In this document: positions 53,774 to 63,704 of the stretch, one piece after another | Position numbering within the stretch: position 1 is the first letter of the stretch | Layout of the letters: every line of letters starts with the position of its first letter | Source of the DNA: Marinobacterium lutimaris | Lineage (GTDB): Bacteria; Pseudomonadota; Gammaproteobacteria; Pseudomonadales; Balneatricaceae | Length of the DNA stretch: 64,000 nucleotides | Assembly (NCBI RefSeq): GCF_900108065.1 | Contig: NZ_FNVQ01000008.1 | Coordinates: 1-64,000 of the forward strand | Reading direction: 5' to 3' | The notes under the pieces: model-generated | What the model was told of the DNA's origin: nothing | Databases searched by the model: none | Seen by the model: only the letters and a program-made list of their open reading frames with translations | Program-made: the position numbers and the translations under genes

Positions 53774-53804
53774 AAAAGAGCACCATCGATGATGGTGCTC
53801 TTTT
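53774..53804. terminator. Bidirectional terminator between nicF and nicR
   Basis: AAAAGAGCACCATC / GATGGTGCTCTTTT is a perfect 14-bp stem with a 3-base loop. It lies between converging genes and has A and T runs on its two sides. Confidence 0.92.
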
Positions 53805-53864
53805 GCCTTTGAATACAGGTTTTTTCCGCGCGGGCTAATTAAACGAATGCGGAAAAAAATACTC

Positions 53865-54353
53865 TCAGGAGTTCATTTTATTAAGCAGAAGCGCCAGGGC
53901 CACCCTTTCGGTCCCGGTGAGATTTTCCAGGGTTTTCTCGGTAATTTCGAAAGCGCGGGGAATCATGTTGTTAACCAGGGCCTTGCCCTCATCCGTAATA
54001 TGCACAATAACTTTGCGCTGATCCCGCGGGTCCGATTTAAACTCGATCAGGCCACGCTTATTCAGGCGCGAGATGACACCGCGGATCGTGGCCTGGTCGA
54101 TCGCAGTCAGCCTGACAAGCTCGGTTTGCGAAGAGGGGCCGTTATCAACCACCGTGCAGAGAATAGCGAACTGCATGGGCGTCAGCTGCTTGTCGCAGCT
54201 AAGCTGTTGAAATATTGCAGTGTGACGTTGATGAGCCTTGCGGATCAAATGACCGATCTGCTCCGTCACTACATAATCACTGGCAGCGGATGATAGATCA
54301 CTATTTGCCGCCGGTACTGGAGCCTGCATAACGCTAGACGTTTGTTTTGCCAT
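53865..54353 (-). CDS. nicR: MarR-family regulator of the nicotinate genes (NicR-like)
   Basis: A 162-residue MarR regulator with a Ser/Ala-rich N-terminal tail (1-25), a dimerisation helix pair and the winged helix (about 60-115: LTPMQFAILCTV, RGVISRLNKRGLIEF, SDPRDQRKVIVHIT). Known NicR proteins repress nicotinate genes and are relieved by 6-hydroxynicotinate. Its gene shares an intergenic region with the molybdopterin subunit gene, where a copy of the palindrome is found, so it probably controls itself too. Confidence 0.88.
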   Translation of the reverse strand: MAKQTSSVMQAPVPAANSDLSSAASDYVVTEQIGHLIRKAHQRHTAIFQQLSCDKQLTPMQFAILCTVVDNGPSSQTELVRLTAIDQATIRGVISRLNKRGLIEFKSDPRDQRKVIVHITDEGKALVNNMIPRAFEITEKTLENLTGTERVALALLLNKMNS

Positions 54354-54429
54354 AGTTTTATTTGTCTTTATCTGGGTTATTAAAAAGCGACCTCAGGCTT
54401 CAGCCCTGCTTAGCTGCTATGCTAGCTTT

Positions 54430-54445
54430 ATAGCGCGTACACTAT
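54430..54445. promoter_or_regulatory. NicR-type palindrome, site F
   Basis: ATAGCGCGTACACTAT matches 13 of 16 positions of the perfect palindrome at 50054. It lies 77 bases upstream of nicR and 64 bases upstream of the molybdopterin subunit gene, so it can control both. Confidence 0.7.
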
Positions 54446-54508
54446 TATATACTGCTAACGACTAAATCTACCATCTGTTGTATTGATGAGATCCATCAGG
54501 AGTGACCC

Positions 54509-56788
54509 ATGAGTAATAATTCAGCCTCAGTTCCTTCCCGGGAGCACATCCTTACTGCCGATGGTACGCTCGTCGTTTACCGCGACCCCAAGCCTTCCCC
54601 CAGGCCAGCGCCCGGCCAGCCCGGCACCTACTCCAATTATGTGCCGACCGAGCCCGAGCTGTTTCTCGCCATGCTTGACGATGGCAGAACCCTCGCCTTC
54701 AACGGCCACGTCGATCTGGGCACAGGCATACGTACATCACTGGCGCAGATCGTCGCCGAAGAGCTCGATATCGCGCCGGAAAAGGTGTGCATGATTCTCG
54801 GCGACCCCAAAGATGTACCAAACCAGGGGCCAACCATCGCCAGCGCCACCATCCAGATCACGGCACAACCGCTACGAAAAGCAGCCGCTCAGGCGAAGCA
54901 GTACCTGCTCAAACTGGCCGCCGACAAACTCGCAACCGACGTGGATAAGCTAAATGTTAACCGTGGCGTCGTCGAGTCCAACGTCAACCCGGAACTCAAC
55001 ATCAGCTATGAAGCGCTGCTAAAAGGCGCCCGTCACGAGCTGCAGCACGATGACAGCGTGCAGGTTAAGTCCCCCGCCGAATATAAAACGGTGGGCACCT
55101 CCTTTGGCCGCGTCGATATTCCGAAGAAAGCCACCGGCCAACTGACCTTTGTGCACGATATGCGCGTTCCCGGTATGCTGCACGGCCGCGTGATCAGGCC
55201 TCCCTATGTGGGCCGCGACAGCGGTGAATTTGTCGGCACCAGCCTGATCCGGATTGATCGTCACTCCATCGACCATATCCACGGCATCGTCGATATCGTT
55301 GTCCAGGGTGATTTCGTTGGCGTTGTCGCCGAGCGCGAAGAGCAGGCGATCAAAGCTGCCAACGAACTTCACGTGGAATGGAAAACACCACCAAAGCTGC
55401 CGGATCTCAACAATCTGGAAAAAGTGCTGCGCGAGATTCCGGCCAAATACCGCCCCCTGCGCCAGCAGGGCGATTTCGAGCGGGCCAGTCAATCAGGCAC
55501 CGAGAGTATCGCTCACACCTATATCTGGCCCTACAACCTGCACGGCTCCATCGGCCCCTCCTGCGCCCTGGCCGACTGCACCGAATCCAGCCTTAAGGTC
55601 TGGTCCGGCACGCAGAATCCGCACAGCCTCAGAAACCACCTCTCCTCACTGATGGACCTTGATGAAGGCGCCATCGAAGTGGTGCGGATGGAGGCCTCAG
55701 GCTGCTATGGCCGGAACTGTGCCGATGATGTCTGCGGCGATGCCGCGCTGCTCTCCCGTGCGGTCAAGAAGCCGGTCCGGGTGCAACTGTCACGGGAGCA
55801 GGAACACGGCTGGGAGCCCAAGGGTACCGCCCAGCTGATGGACGCCGAGGCAGTACTGGATAAGGACCGGATCTCCGCCTACAAATTCAGCACCCGCTAT
55901 CCGTCCAACGACGCGCCGTTACTGGCGCTGGTGCTCACCGGCAAGGAGGACGCCAGCAACCGCATTTTCGAGATGGGTGACCGCACGGCGGTGCCGCCCT
56001 ACGCTTACGCCAACTTGGATATCTCCTGCGACGATGCCCCACCGGTGGTGCGCTCAGCCTGGCTGCGCGGCGTTTCCGCCCTGCCGAACACCTTTGCCCA
56101 CGAGTGCATGATCGACGAACTGGCCAGCCGGGCCGGAGCCGATCCCATAGAATTCCGCATCAGCCACCTGAACGACGAGCGCGTGATCAGTCTGATCAAC
56201 GAGCTGAAAGAAAACTATGGCTGGCAGAGCCGCGTCGCCGGCAAGGGTACCCAAACCGCCGATGGTGGCCTTAAGGGACGGGGTTTTGCCTACGCCCACT
56301 ATGTGCACAGTAAATTCCCCGGTTTTGGTGCGGCCATGGCCGCCTGGATACTGGAGCTCACCGTATACCCGGAAACCGGCGAAATCAAAATCGACAGAGT
56401 CGTTGCGGCCCAGGACGCGGGGCTGATCGTAAACCCCGCCGGGGTCCAGCACCAGGTTCACGGCAATATCATTCAGACCCTCAGCCGCTGCATCAAGGAA
56501 GAGGTGGTATTCAACAGCGACCAGCCCACCACGCTGGAATGGGGCAGCTACCCGATCCTTAAGTTTAATGAGCTGCCGCAGATCGACATTCTGCTGCTGA
56601 ACAAGCCCGACGAAGCACCGCTGGGTGTCGGCGAATCTGCCGCCCTGCCCTGCGCACCAGCCATCGCCAACGCCCTGTTCGACGCCACCGGCGTCCGCTT
56701 TTACGAGGCTCCGTTTACGCCGGAAAGAATTCGCAAACGTTTGGCTGCGGCGAAGGTTTCAACCCGTAGCCAGCCGGTACCGGCCTAA
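54509..56788 (+). CDS. nicB: Nicotinate dehydrogenase molybdopterin subunit (haem-free, stand-alone)
   Basis: A 759-residue xanthine-dehydrogenase-type subunit. It has the N-terminal VDLGTGIRT (68-76) molybdopterin segment, an intact middle part (GCYGRNCADDVCGD) and the catalytic glutamate E709 in GVGESAALP. It has no signal peptide, no transmembrane helix and no CxxCH. I infer that it pairs with NicA and the haem protein at 45486-48404 and supplies the catalytic centre. Its promoter region is shared with nicR and contains a palindrome. It might instead act on another N-heterocycle. Confidence 0.82.
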   Translation: MSNNSASVPSREHILTADGTLVVYRDPKPSPRPAPGQPGTYSNYVPTEPELFLAMLDDGRTLAFNGHVDLGTGIRTSLAQIVAEELDIAPEKVCMILGDPKDVPNQGPTIASATIQITAQPLRKAAAQAKQYLLKLAADKLATDVDKLNVNRGVVESNVNPELNISYEALLKGARHELQHDDSVQVKSPAEYKTVGTSFGRVDIPKKATGQLTFVHDMRVPGMLHGRVIRPPYVGRDSGEFVGTSLIRIDRHSIDHIHGIVDIVVQGDFVGVVAEREEQAIKAANELHVEWKTPPKLPDLNNLEKVLREIPAKYRPLRQQGDFERASQSGTESIAHTYIWPYNLHGSIGPSCALADCTESSLKVWSGTQNPHSLRNHLSSLMDLDEGAIEVVRMEASGCYGRNCADDVCGDAALLSRAVKKPVRVQLSREQEHGWEPKGTAQLMDAEAVLDKDRISAYKFSTRYPSNDAPLLALVLTGKEDASNRIFEMGDRTAVPPYAYANLDISCDDAPPVVRSAWLRGVSALPNTFAHECMIDELASRAGADPIEFRISHLNDERVISLINELKENYGWQSRVAGKGTQTADGGLKGRGFAYAHYVHSKFPGFGAAMAAWILELTVYPETGEIKIDRVVAAQDAGLIVNPAGVQHQVHGNIIQTLSRCIKEEVVFNSDQPTTLEWGSYPILKFNELPQIDILLLNKPDEAPLGVGESAALPCAPAIANALFDATGVRFYEAPFTPERIRKRLAAAKVSTRSQPVPA

Positions 56789-56850
56789 GCCGATAATCCC
56801 GGTCCGGCGGTTCGCCCCGCCGGACGCTCGCCGGACTGCGCCCTAAAACA

Positions 56851-56902
56851 AAAACCGCCCGCCGCCTTGTTCTCTCTCGAGAACTCAGCGACGGGCGGTT
56901 TT
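56851..56902. terminator. Long terminator between nicB and ilvH
   Basis: AAAACCGCCCG / CGGGCGGTTTT is an 11-bp stem. Its 30-base loop contains a second hairpin, GTTCTC / GAGAAC. It serves both converging genes. Confidence 0.85.
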
Positions 56903-56930
56903 GTGTAAGCCCGTCTCTAAAAGAGCAGGT

Positions 56931-57425
56931 TTAGAGGCTCAGCACTTTCTCGCCACGGGCGATACCGGAAACACCCGAGCGCACCACCTCCATGATGCTG
57001 GCCATATTGCCCAGCGAGGCGATAAACGCGTCCAGCTTGTCGGAAGCGCCAACCAGCTGCACGGTGTAGGTGTTCGGCGTGACGTCGATGATCTGACCAC
57101 GGAAGATATCGCAGGTACGCTTGATCTCCGCACGCATCTGGCCGTTGGCCTTCAGCTTGATCATCATCAGCTCTCGCTCGATGTGCTCACCTTCGGACAG
57201 ATCCACCACCTTGACCACGTCGATCAGCTTGTTCAGCTGCTTGGTGATCTGCTCAACCACGCGATCGTCACCGGTAGTGGTCACGGTCAGGCGAGACAGG
57301 GTGGAGTCTTCGGTGGGCGCCACGGTCAGAGACTCGATGTTGTAGTTGCGCTGAGAGAACAGGCCAACTACACGCGACAGCGCACCCGGTTCGTTTTCCA
57401 ACAGAACTGAAATGATATGACGCAT
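56931..57425 (-). CDS. ilvH: Acetolactate synthase small (regulatory) subunit
   Basis: A 164-residue subunit with an N-terminal ACT domain (about 1-75: ISVLLENEPGALSRVVGLFSQR) that binds valine, and a C-terminal ALS_ss_C domain. It regulates and activates IlvI. I start it at 57425, directly after ilvI with a 2-base gap. Length equals that of E. coli IlvH within one residue. Confidence 0.96.
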   Translation of the reverse strand: MRHIISVLLENEPGALSRVVGLFSQRNYNIESLTVAPTEDSTLSRLTVTTTGDDRVVEQITKQLNKLIDVVKVVDLSEGEHIERELMMIKLKANGQMRAEIKRTCDIFRGQIIDVTPNTYTVQLVGASDKLDAFIASLGNMASIMEVVRSGVSGIARGEKVLSL

Positions 57426-57427
57426 GA

Positions 57428-59149
57428 TCAGGTCCTCTCCGTCTTGCTCAGCCACATGTCACGCATGGCGCCGCGCGGCACCTGCATCGGATAAACGTGT
57501 TCGAACGGATCGACCGCGATATCCATAAACACCAGCCTGTCTTTCAGGGAGAACGCTTCGCGCATCGCACCTTCGAGGTCAGCGTACTTGTCGACTTTCA
57601 TGCCGACGTGACCGTAGGCTTCAGCCAGCTTGATGAAGTCCGGCAGAGACTTCATATAGGACTGAGAGTGACGCGATTCATAGTTCATATCCTGCCACTG
57701 ACGCACCATCCCGAGGGACTGGTTGTTGAGGCAGAGAATCTTCACCGGCAGATCGTACTGCTTGCAGGTGGACAGCTCCTGGATGTTCATCTGGATACTG
57801 CCTTCACCGGTCACGCAGGCTACGTCGGCATCGGGGAAGTTCATCTTCACGCCCATGGCCGCCGGCAGACCGAAGCCCATGGTGCCGAGGCCACCGGAGT
57901 TGATCCAGCGGTTGGGCTTGTTGAACTTGTAGTACTGGGCCGCGAACATCTGGTGCTGGCCAACGTCGGAGCAGACATAAGCGTCGCCGCCGGTGACCTT
58001 GCTCAGCATCTCGATAACCTGCTGCGGCTTCATCAGCTCTGAGTCAGCGGTTTCATAGCGGCCGCCGTGACGGCTGCGCCACTCTTCGATCTGCTTCCAC
58101 CAGGTTTCCAGTGCAGCCGCATCCGGCTGCTTCTTGCTGTCCTTGATCTGCTCGATCATCTCTTCCAGTACGACCTTGGACGGACCAACGATAGGCACGT
58201 CAGCACGGACGGTCTTGGAGATGGAAGCCGGATCGATATCGATGTGAACGATACGCGCGGTCGGACAGAACTTGTCGACGGCGTTGGTCACACGGTCATC
58301 GAAGCGGGCGCCAATGGCGAGGATCAGATCCGCATGGTGCATCGCCATGTTGGCTTCGTAGCTACCGTGCATCCCCAGCATACCGACGAACTGACGGTCG
58401 GTACCGGGATAACCACCCAGACCCATCAGAGTGTTGGTAACCGGGAAGTTCAGCATCTTCGCCAGTGCGGTCAGCTCGTCGCTGGCACCGCCAAGAATGA
58501 CGCCGCCACCGGAGTAGATCACCGGACGGCGCGCCTGCAGCATCATATCCACAGCCTTGCGGATCTGGCCGCTGTGACCGCGGCTGATCGGGTTGTAGGA
58601 GCGCAGTTTGACCGACTTCGGATACTCGTACGGGTAGCGATCGGTCGGCGAGGTCATATCCTTGGGGATATCCACAACGACGGGGCCCGGACGGCCGGAC
58701 TCGGCGATATAGAACGCTTTTTTGATGATCGTCGGGATATCTTCGGCGCGCTGAACGCTGAAGTTGTGCTTAACCACCGGACGGGAGATACCGAGCATGT
58801 CGGTCTCCTGGAAGGCGTCTTCGCCGATCAGGTGGCTCATCACCTGTCCGGTGATAACGACCATCGGGATCGAGTCGGTGAACGCGGTCGCGATACCGGT
58901 AACCGCGTTGGTGGCACCAGGACCGGAAGTAACCAGCGCGACGCCGGCCTTGCCGGTCGCACGGGCATAGGCATCAGCCATGTGAGTGGCGGCCTGCTCA
59001 TGGCGCACCAGGACGTGCTTTACATCGTCCTGCTGAAACAGCGCGTCGTACACATGCAGCAGCGCGCCGCCGGGATAGCCATAGATATGTTTCACGCCCT
59101 CATCACGGAGTGCGCGAACCACCATTTCTGCGCCTGAAAGTTGTTCCAC
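57428..59149 (-). CDS. ilvI: Acetolactate synthase large (catalytic) subunit
   Basis: A 573-residue thiamine-diphosphate enzyme that starts valine, leucine and isoleucine synthesis. The cofactor-activating Glu is E51 in RHEQAATH, the FAD-binding middle domain is complete, and the metal-binding GEGSIQMN motif lies near residue 446. It starts with GTG, with AGAGGG eight bases upstream. Subunit type (IlvI rather than IlvB) is inferred from its pairing with ilvH. Confidence 0.96.
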   Translation of the reverse strand: MEQLSGAEMVVRALRDEGVKHIYGYPGGALLHVYDALFQQDDVKHVLVRHEQAATHMADAYARATGKAGVALVTSGPGATNAVTGIATAFTDSIPMVVITGQVMSHLIGEDAFQETDMLGISRPVVKHNFSVQRAEDIPTIIKKAFYIAESGRPGPVVVDIPKDMTSPTDRYPYEYPKSVKLRSYNPISRGHSGQIRKAVDMMLQARRPVIYSGGGVILGGASDELTALAKMLNFPVTNTLMGLGGYPGTDRQFVGMLGMHGSYEANMAMHHADLILAIGARFDDRVTNAVDKFCPTARIVHIDIDPASISKTVRADVPIVGPSKVVLEEMIEQIKDSKKQPDAAALETWWKQIEEWRSRHGGRYETADSELMKPQQVIEMLSKVTGGDAYVCSDVGQHQMFAAQYYKFNKPNRWINSGGLGTMGFGLPAAMGVKMNFPDADVACVTGEGSIQMNIQELSTCKQYDLPVKILCLNNQSLGMVRQWQDMNYESRHSQSYMKSLPDFIKLAEAYGHVGMKVDKYADLEGAMREAFSLKDRLVFMDIAVDPFEHVYPMQVPRGAMRDMWLSKTERT

Positions 59150-59731
59150 TTGTATTACCCTCTACTCAGCACCGACAACCCAGTGTGCCGGTGGCAAACA
59201 GTTCGATTAAGTTGCGTCTGAAAACACCCGCGAGCGCAGCGATAGTGACGCCTGCGAACGCAAACCGCGCAAAATCAGCCTCGGATGCCCATCGGAATGG
59301 ACGGTGAATTCGGAGCCGGTCGGTACGGGGATCGCCCACACGGACCTGTTTCTGTTCTGAGCCCTAAGCCGGGTACTGCTTAATTAGCCACAAAGAGTCG
59401 TTGGGATCGGGATTTCCTGGCCCCAGCGACAGAAAAGAGCCGGCTATTCTGTCACCCTGTCGTTTTTTGATCAACCGAACAACTCTATTTTCTGCCGCTG
59501 TATTAGCGGTTCAGACGAAAGTAGCGCTTAAAAATGCCAGCAGCAGGCGAGCCCTATCGAGTACAGGAGCAGCTCAGGGAACTGACGGGCTGCAAAGAGT
59601 AAACATGTATCCAAACGTATACATATTAATCATCTATACCTATAATTTTGCACTCCTACCAATAACAACAGTTCCGCTCCACGCTTCACAATCCTCGCAA
59701 CCCACATACCAACCAAGGATCATCCCGGGCA
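59150..59731. other. Intergenic region between ilvI and the chemoreceptor gene
   Basis: A 582-base divergent region. It must hold the ilvIH promoter and any leader, and the chemoreceptor promoter. I looked for a leader peptide rich in Leu, Ile or Val codons ahead of ilvI and found none I would support. The part at 59600-59660 is AT-rich and probably belongs to the chemoreceptor promoter. Confidence 0.55.
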
Positions 59732-61684
59732 ATGGACTCTATCACCCGTGCATTCGCAAACCTGAAGATAGCCAAAAAGCTGGGCGCCATACTCTCCCTC
59801 ATGGTGTTGATCATTATCATCACCAGCCTGTTCAACGGCGCCAATATCCGCGAAATAAAACAAGGCGGAGCAGACCTGGGAACAACCAGCCAGATTTCCA
59901 AGCTTATGTCCGATGCCCGGTTCCTGCGCATCCAGTACGTGCAGTCCGGAAACAGTGAGGATTTTTCGGCGCTGCAAAGCAGCGGTAACCAGATCCTCTC
60001 TCTACTGCAGGCGGAGGCAGGCAGCGCAGACCAGGCTGATTTGAAGCAGATGTTCAACGCCATGTCGAAGCAACAGCTGAGCTTCGCAGAGACCTTGCAC
60101 GAGCTGTTCTCTATTCGTGAGCAGAAGCAGTCGATCCGCGCCGGCCAGGTTATCGCTCCCAGCATAAAACTGCGCGAAACTCTGGAGGAGATTCACAGCA
60201 CTCTTGCGTCTGAAACCAACGACAGCGGCGACTGGCAGCGACTGGCCCAGTTCCGGGTGGCGATAAAGACGATGGCCGACGTGCGCTACAGCATCAAATC
60301 CTACATGGCGTCGAGCCTGTTTGAGTCCCAGTCCACCGCCAGCGCCTCGGCTGACAAGCTGTACAGTGACTCACTCGAATCACTGCGCCAGATAAAAACG
60401 ATCATCAACGACCCAGCCCTGCGCCTTAACACCGCGAAGGTCAGCGCAGCGTCCGCAGCGATCGATACCTATATCAGCGGCTTCACCGCCGTCTATCGGC
60501 TCGACGGCCAGATCAAGACGCTCTCTGACGAACTGGGCGTCAAGGGACGTGAACTGGCCGACGATCTTGCCAGGATCTATGAGTTCGAAACCCTGCATCA
60601 GCAGGAAACCATCGAAAACGCCCTCTTCATGTCGATCGCTGCCTGCTTGGTCGGTCTGGGCGTCGCTCTGTTGTTCGGCACTATCATGATTCGCGCGATC
60701 AACAAACCGCTGCTCGCCAGCGTCAATCTCGCCGAAGCAATCGCAGACGGTGACCTGACCCAGGAGATCGACACCGAGCGCAAGGATGAAGTCGGTCGAC
60801 TAATGCATGCCATGGCTCAGATGCGCGTCACGCTACGCGAGATGATCATCAACCTGCGGGAGAATATCGACCAGGTTTCCTCCGCCTCCACTCAGTTATC
60901 GGCCACCGCGGAACAGAACAGCAGGGGTATGGAGCATCAGCGCCGGGAAACAGACCAGGTGGCTACCGCAATCAACGAGATGACGGCCGCTGTGCAGGAG
61001 GTTGCACGTAACGCTGAAGACGCATCCGGCTCTGCCGATCAGGCAGATGAGATCACCCGACAGGGTGTTGCCGGCATTGGCGAGGCATTGACACTGATTA
61101 CCGAGCTTTCCAGTTCCATCACCCAGACCGCCAATGCGATGGATGATCTCAGTGACCAGAGCAACAACATCAGCCAGTTCGTCGAGGTGATCAGTGGCGT
61201 TGCAGAACAGACCAACCTGCTGGCGTTGAATGCGGCGATCGAAGCAGCCCGCGCCGGCGACTCCGGCCGCGGCTTTGCCGTGGTGGCGGAAGAGGTGCGC
61301 AAACTGTCGCAGCGCACCCAGGAATCCACCCAGGAGATAGAGTCTCTCGTCATTGAACTGCAGCGCAACGTCAGGACAGCCCAGCAACGCATGGCCAGCA
61401 GTCAGGAGCTGAACGCTCGCAATGTAGAAAACGCCAAGGGCGCGGGCGCGAATCTGAACGAGATCGGCCGCGCCGTCAGCCTGATCCAGCAGATGAACCA
61501 GCAGATCGCCACCGCCTCCGAGGAGCAGGGAGCGGTCGCCGAGGAGATCAACCAAAGTATCGTCAGGGTGCGCGATGTCACCGAGCAGACCGCCGAGGCG
61601 ACCAGCGAAACCGTCAGCGCCACCGAAAGCCTGGCGCAGATGGGACAACGACTGAGACAGCTGATCGAACGCTTCAAGGTCTGA
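59732..61684 (+). CDS. Methyl-accepting chemotaxis protein
   Basis: A 650-residue chemoreceptor. TM1 is at about 16-36 and TM2 at about 296-318, with a 260-residue helical periplasmic domain between them that resembles the large HBM type. A HAMP domain (about 320-372) and the signalling domain follow, including the tip [18 protein letters not shown]. No C-terminal CheR-binding pentapeptide is present. The ligand is unknown, perhaps an organic acid. Confidence 0.9.
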   Translation: MDSITRAFANLKIAKKLGAILSLMVLIIIITSLFNGANIREIKQGGADLGTTSQISKLMSDARFLRIQYVQSGNSEDFSALQSSGNQILSLLQAEAGSADQADLKQMFNAMSKQQLSFAETLHELFSIREQKQSIRAGQVIAPSIKLRETLEEIHSTLASETNDSGDWQRLAQFRVAIKTMADVRYSIKSYMASSLFESQSTASASADKLYSDSLESLRQIKTIINDPALRLNTAKVSAASAAIDTYISGFTAVYRLDGQIKTLSDELGVKGRELADDLARIYEFETLHQQETIENALFMSIAACLVGLGVALLFGTIMIRAINKPLLASVNLAEAIADGDLTQEIDTERKDEVGRLMHAMAQMRVTLREMIINLRENIDQVSSASTQLSATAEQNSRGMEHQRRETDQVATAINEMTAAVQEVARNAEDASGSADQADEITRQGVAGIGEALTLITELSSSITQTANAMDDLSDQSNNISQFVEVISGVAEQTNLLALNAAIEAARAGDSGRGFAVVAEEVRKLSQRTQESTQEIESLVIELQRNVRTAQQRMASSQELNARNVENAKGAGANLNEIGRAVSLIQQMNQQIATASEEQGAVAEEINQSIVRVRDVTEQTAEATSETVSATESLAQMGQRLRQLIERFKV

Positions 61685-61812
61685 GCCTCTGCGGCACGAG
61701 CGCCCTGCCCCAGCCAATTCGCTAGCCGGTCAGGCAATAATTCACCTGGCCCGCTGGCGAAAATTGCCGCCACGGGGGTATAGTTCGGGAAACACTGCTT
61801 GAGAGGTTTGCC

Positions 61813-62079
61813 ATGAAACCGGTTGAAATCAAACACCCACAGCGCGTAATCGATGAGCTTCTGCGGTTTATCCGCAAGGTGATGAATGAGCCGGAGATCT
61901 GCGAGAAGGCCAAGGAGATCGCCCGTCGACACAGCGGTAAAGCCAACGCGGCCCAGCTGATCGCCGAAGAGCTTTCGGCCACCACCAACGTCAACATCCC
62001 TATCGAGCACAGCGACGCTGATCGCCTCTTCCTCGAAGTGCTGCAGGAACTGGTCAAAGACGAAAAAGCGCTCTACTGA
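61813..62079 (+). CDS. Hypothetical protein, 88 residues
   Basis: I do not recognise this family. It is a soluble, mostly helical protein rich in charged residues (RVIDELLRFIRKVM, EPEICEKAKEIARRH, FLEVLQELVKDEK), without a signal or cysteine pair. TTGAGAGG lies ahead of the ATG. Its stop codon lies within the following terminator, which supports it as a real single-gene unit. Confidence 0.6.
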   Translation: MKPVEIKHPQRVIDELLRFIRKVMNEPEICEKAKEIARRHSGKANAAQLIAEELSATTNVNIPIEHSDADRLFLEVLQELVKDEKALY

Positions 62080-62088
62080 GCGCTTTTT
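62063..62088 (+). terminator. Terminator overlapping the end of the 88-residue gene
   Basis: AAAAAGCGCTC / GAGCGCTTTTT is an 11-bp stem with a 4-base loop followed by T and A residues. The stop codon of the plus-strand gene lies in its loop and right arm. It could serve rlmJ on the minus strand too, since that gene ends 26 bases away. Confidence 0.85.
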
Positions 62089-62113
62089 TAGAAAACATTG
62101 GAGCCAGTCAGAT

Positions 62114-62953
62114 CTAGACCGGCTCCCGCAGCCACTCCAGCAACACCGCATCTGCCGTCAGCCCCAGCGCCTTCGCCAGCTCTGGCATCGCCGTTTCCAG
62201 CGTTTTATCCAGCTGCCAAGGTGGATTAACGATCAGCATACCTGAGCCGTACATCCGACCGCAGTCTTCATGGGCCACTCGCAGCTCGCTGCGCAGCACC
62301 GCGCCATCCACCGCATCGACCACGCTTTTGATCAGGCCCTGCCAGCGGTTGGCCGCCAGCAGCGGGTACCAGATGGCAAACATGCCCACAGGCCAGAGAC
62401 GCTGTGCCTTACGCAGAAAACGCCCAACCTGCTCATACTCATCCTTCACCTCGTAGGCTGGATCGATCAACACCAGTCCGCGGCGGGGATCCGGCGGAAG
62501 CAGTGCTGATACGCCCTCGTAACCATCGCGGTGATGCACGGCAACCCGGTCATCACGTTTAAATACGCTACGCAGTGCTTCCACCTCGGCCGGGTGTAGC
62601 TCCATCAGGGAGATACGGTCGTTATCCCGCGCCATGGCGGCAGCGATACTGGGCGAGCCGGGATAGCGGGCCAGCTCATCACCGCTGTTTACACTGCGCA
62701 CCAGGTCAAGATAGGCCTGGATCAGCGGATCGTTGCTGCCGGCCTGCCAGAGCCTGGCGATACCCTCGCGGTATTCACCGGTCTTCTGCGCCTGATCATC
62801 CGCCAGATCATAGATGGCCCGGCCGCTGTGAGTTTCCAGGTAACTCCAGGGCTTGGCCTTTTTGTTCAGGGATGAAAGCAGGCCGACCTGCAGCAGATGC
62901 TTGTGCAGGTCGGCAAAGTTTCCGGCGTGAAAGCCGTGCTGGTAGCTGAGCAT
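62114..62953 (-). CDS. rlmJ: 23S rRNA (adenine2030-N6)-methyltransferase RlmJ
   Basis: A 279-residue methyltransferase for A2030 of 23S rRNA. The N-terminal MLSYQHGFHAGNFADLHKH is the family signature. The catalytic D164 lies in DPAYE, at the same residue number as the E. coli enzyme, although the usual second Pro is Ala. The SAM-binding MELHP strand is present. It is a single-gene unit ahead of the lipoprotein gene. Confidence 0.94.
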   Translation of the reverse strand: MLSYQHGFHAGNFADLHKHLLQVGLLSSLNKKAKPWSYLETHSGRAIYDLADDQAQKTGEYREGIARLWQAGSNDPLIQAYLDLVRSVNSGDELARYPGSPSIAAAMARDNDRISLMELHPAEVEALRSVFKRDDRVAVHHRDGYEGVSALLPPDPRRGLVLIDPAYEVKDEYEQVGRFLRKAQRLWPVGMFAIWYPLLAANRWQGLIKSVVDAVDGAVLRSELRVAHEDCGRMYGSGMLIVNPPWQLDKTLETAMPELAKALGLTADAVLLEWLREPV

Positions 62954-62986
62954 GTTAAGGAGTTCCGGTTTTACTGCGGCGCAGGA

Positions 62987-63691
62987 TTAACGAATCTTCG
63001 GCACCTGCAGATTGGGGAAAAGTGCGGCCATACCGTTAGCCACGGCCTGCAGCAGCGGCCAGCGCTCATCGTACAGCACGGTATCGCCGGACTCAGCGTA
63101 GGCACCCATCATACCGGGCATGCCACTGTAAGACTGGTAGAGCGAGCCCTTGGTCTGGCCGCTACATTCAAAGCGCCCAGGACCGGTTTGTGAGAACGCC
63201 CAGCCGCTGCCACCCCAGACAGGTGGATTATCCGCCCCTTCGACGGTGCATATACGGGCGTTTTTCAATACCAGGGCATAACCGGGCTGGCCGTTTCTGA
63301 CCACGTCAAAGGCGTTCATCACCGCACCGGGCTGTACCGACAGAGTCACCATTGCCCAGCGCTGGGTATCATCAAGAGCACGGAACAGAATCACCGCCTG
63401 GTTGCCATTGGGAGACTTCATGGCGCCACCGATACGGTAATCGCGGCTGATCTGCATCGGGTTGCTCACGCGGTAGAGTGGCGCCCCCAGATAATGAGAC
63501 ACCAGCGCCAGCGCCAGCTGCTGCTCCTGGCCATAGCCCTGCAACTGGCCGACCTGGAGCGGTTTAGGGGTAACAGAATTTTCAAGCTTGGGCTTAACCG
63601 GGGCTTCCGGCGTTTTGCCGGCACAGCCGGCAAGCAGGGCACCGATGACAGCGGTGGAAACAAGGGTTCTCAACAGGCGGCGGCCGGTCAT
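62987..63691 (-). CDS. Predicted lipoprotein of unknown function
   Basis: A 234-residue protein with a lipoprotein signal (hydrophobic stretch and LLAGC at about residues 19-23). The rest is a soluble periplasmic domain with strands such as RWAMVTLSVQPGAVM and no enzyme motif that I recognise. I start it at 63691 with AGGAG upstream. It lies 13 bases after the partial gene at the right edge and is probably in the same operon. Confidence 0.65.
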   Translation of the reverse strand: MTGRRLLRTLVSTAVIGALLAGCAGKTPEAPVKPKLENSVTPKPLQVGQLQGYGQEQQLALALVSHYLGAPLYRVSNPMQISRDYRIGGAMKSPNGNQAVILFRALDDTQRWAMVTLSVQPGAVMNAFDVVRNGQPGYALVLKNARICTVEGADNPPVWGGSGWAFSQTGPGRFECSGQTKGSLYQSYSGMPGMMGAYAESGDTVLYDERWPLLQAVANGMAALFPNLQVPKIR

Positions 63692-63704
63692 CAATATTCT
63701 CCTA

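Noticed and set aside
58067-59137. A 356-codon open frame on the plus strand
   Set aside because: It is antisense to ilvI, a complete enzyme with cofactor motifs.
59150-59400. An attenuator leader peptide ahead of ilvI
   Set aside because: No short ORF with a run of Leu, Ile or Val codons and a following terminator could be supported in this stretch.
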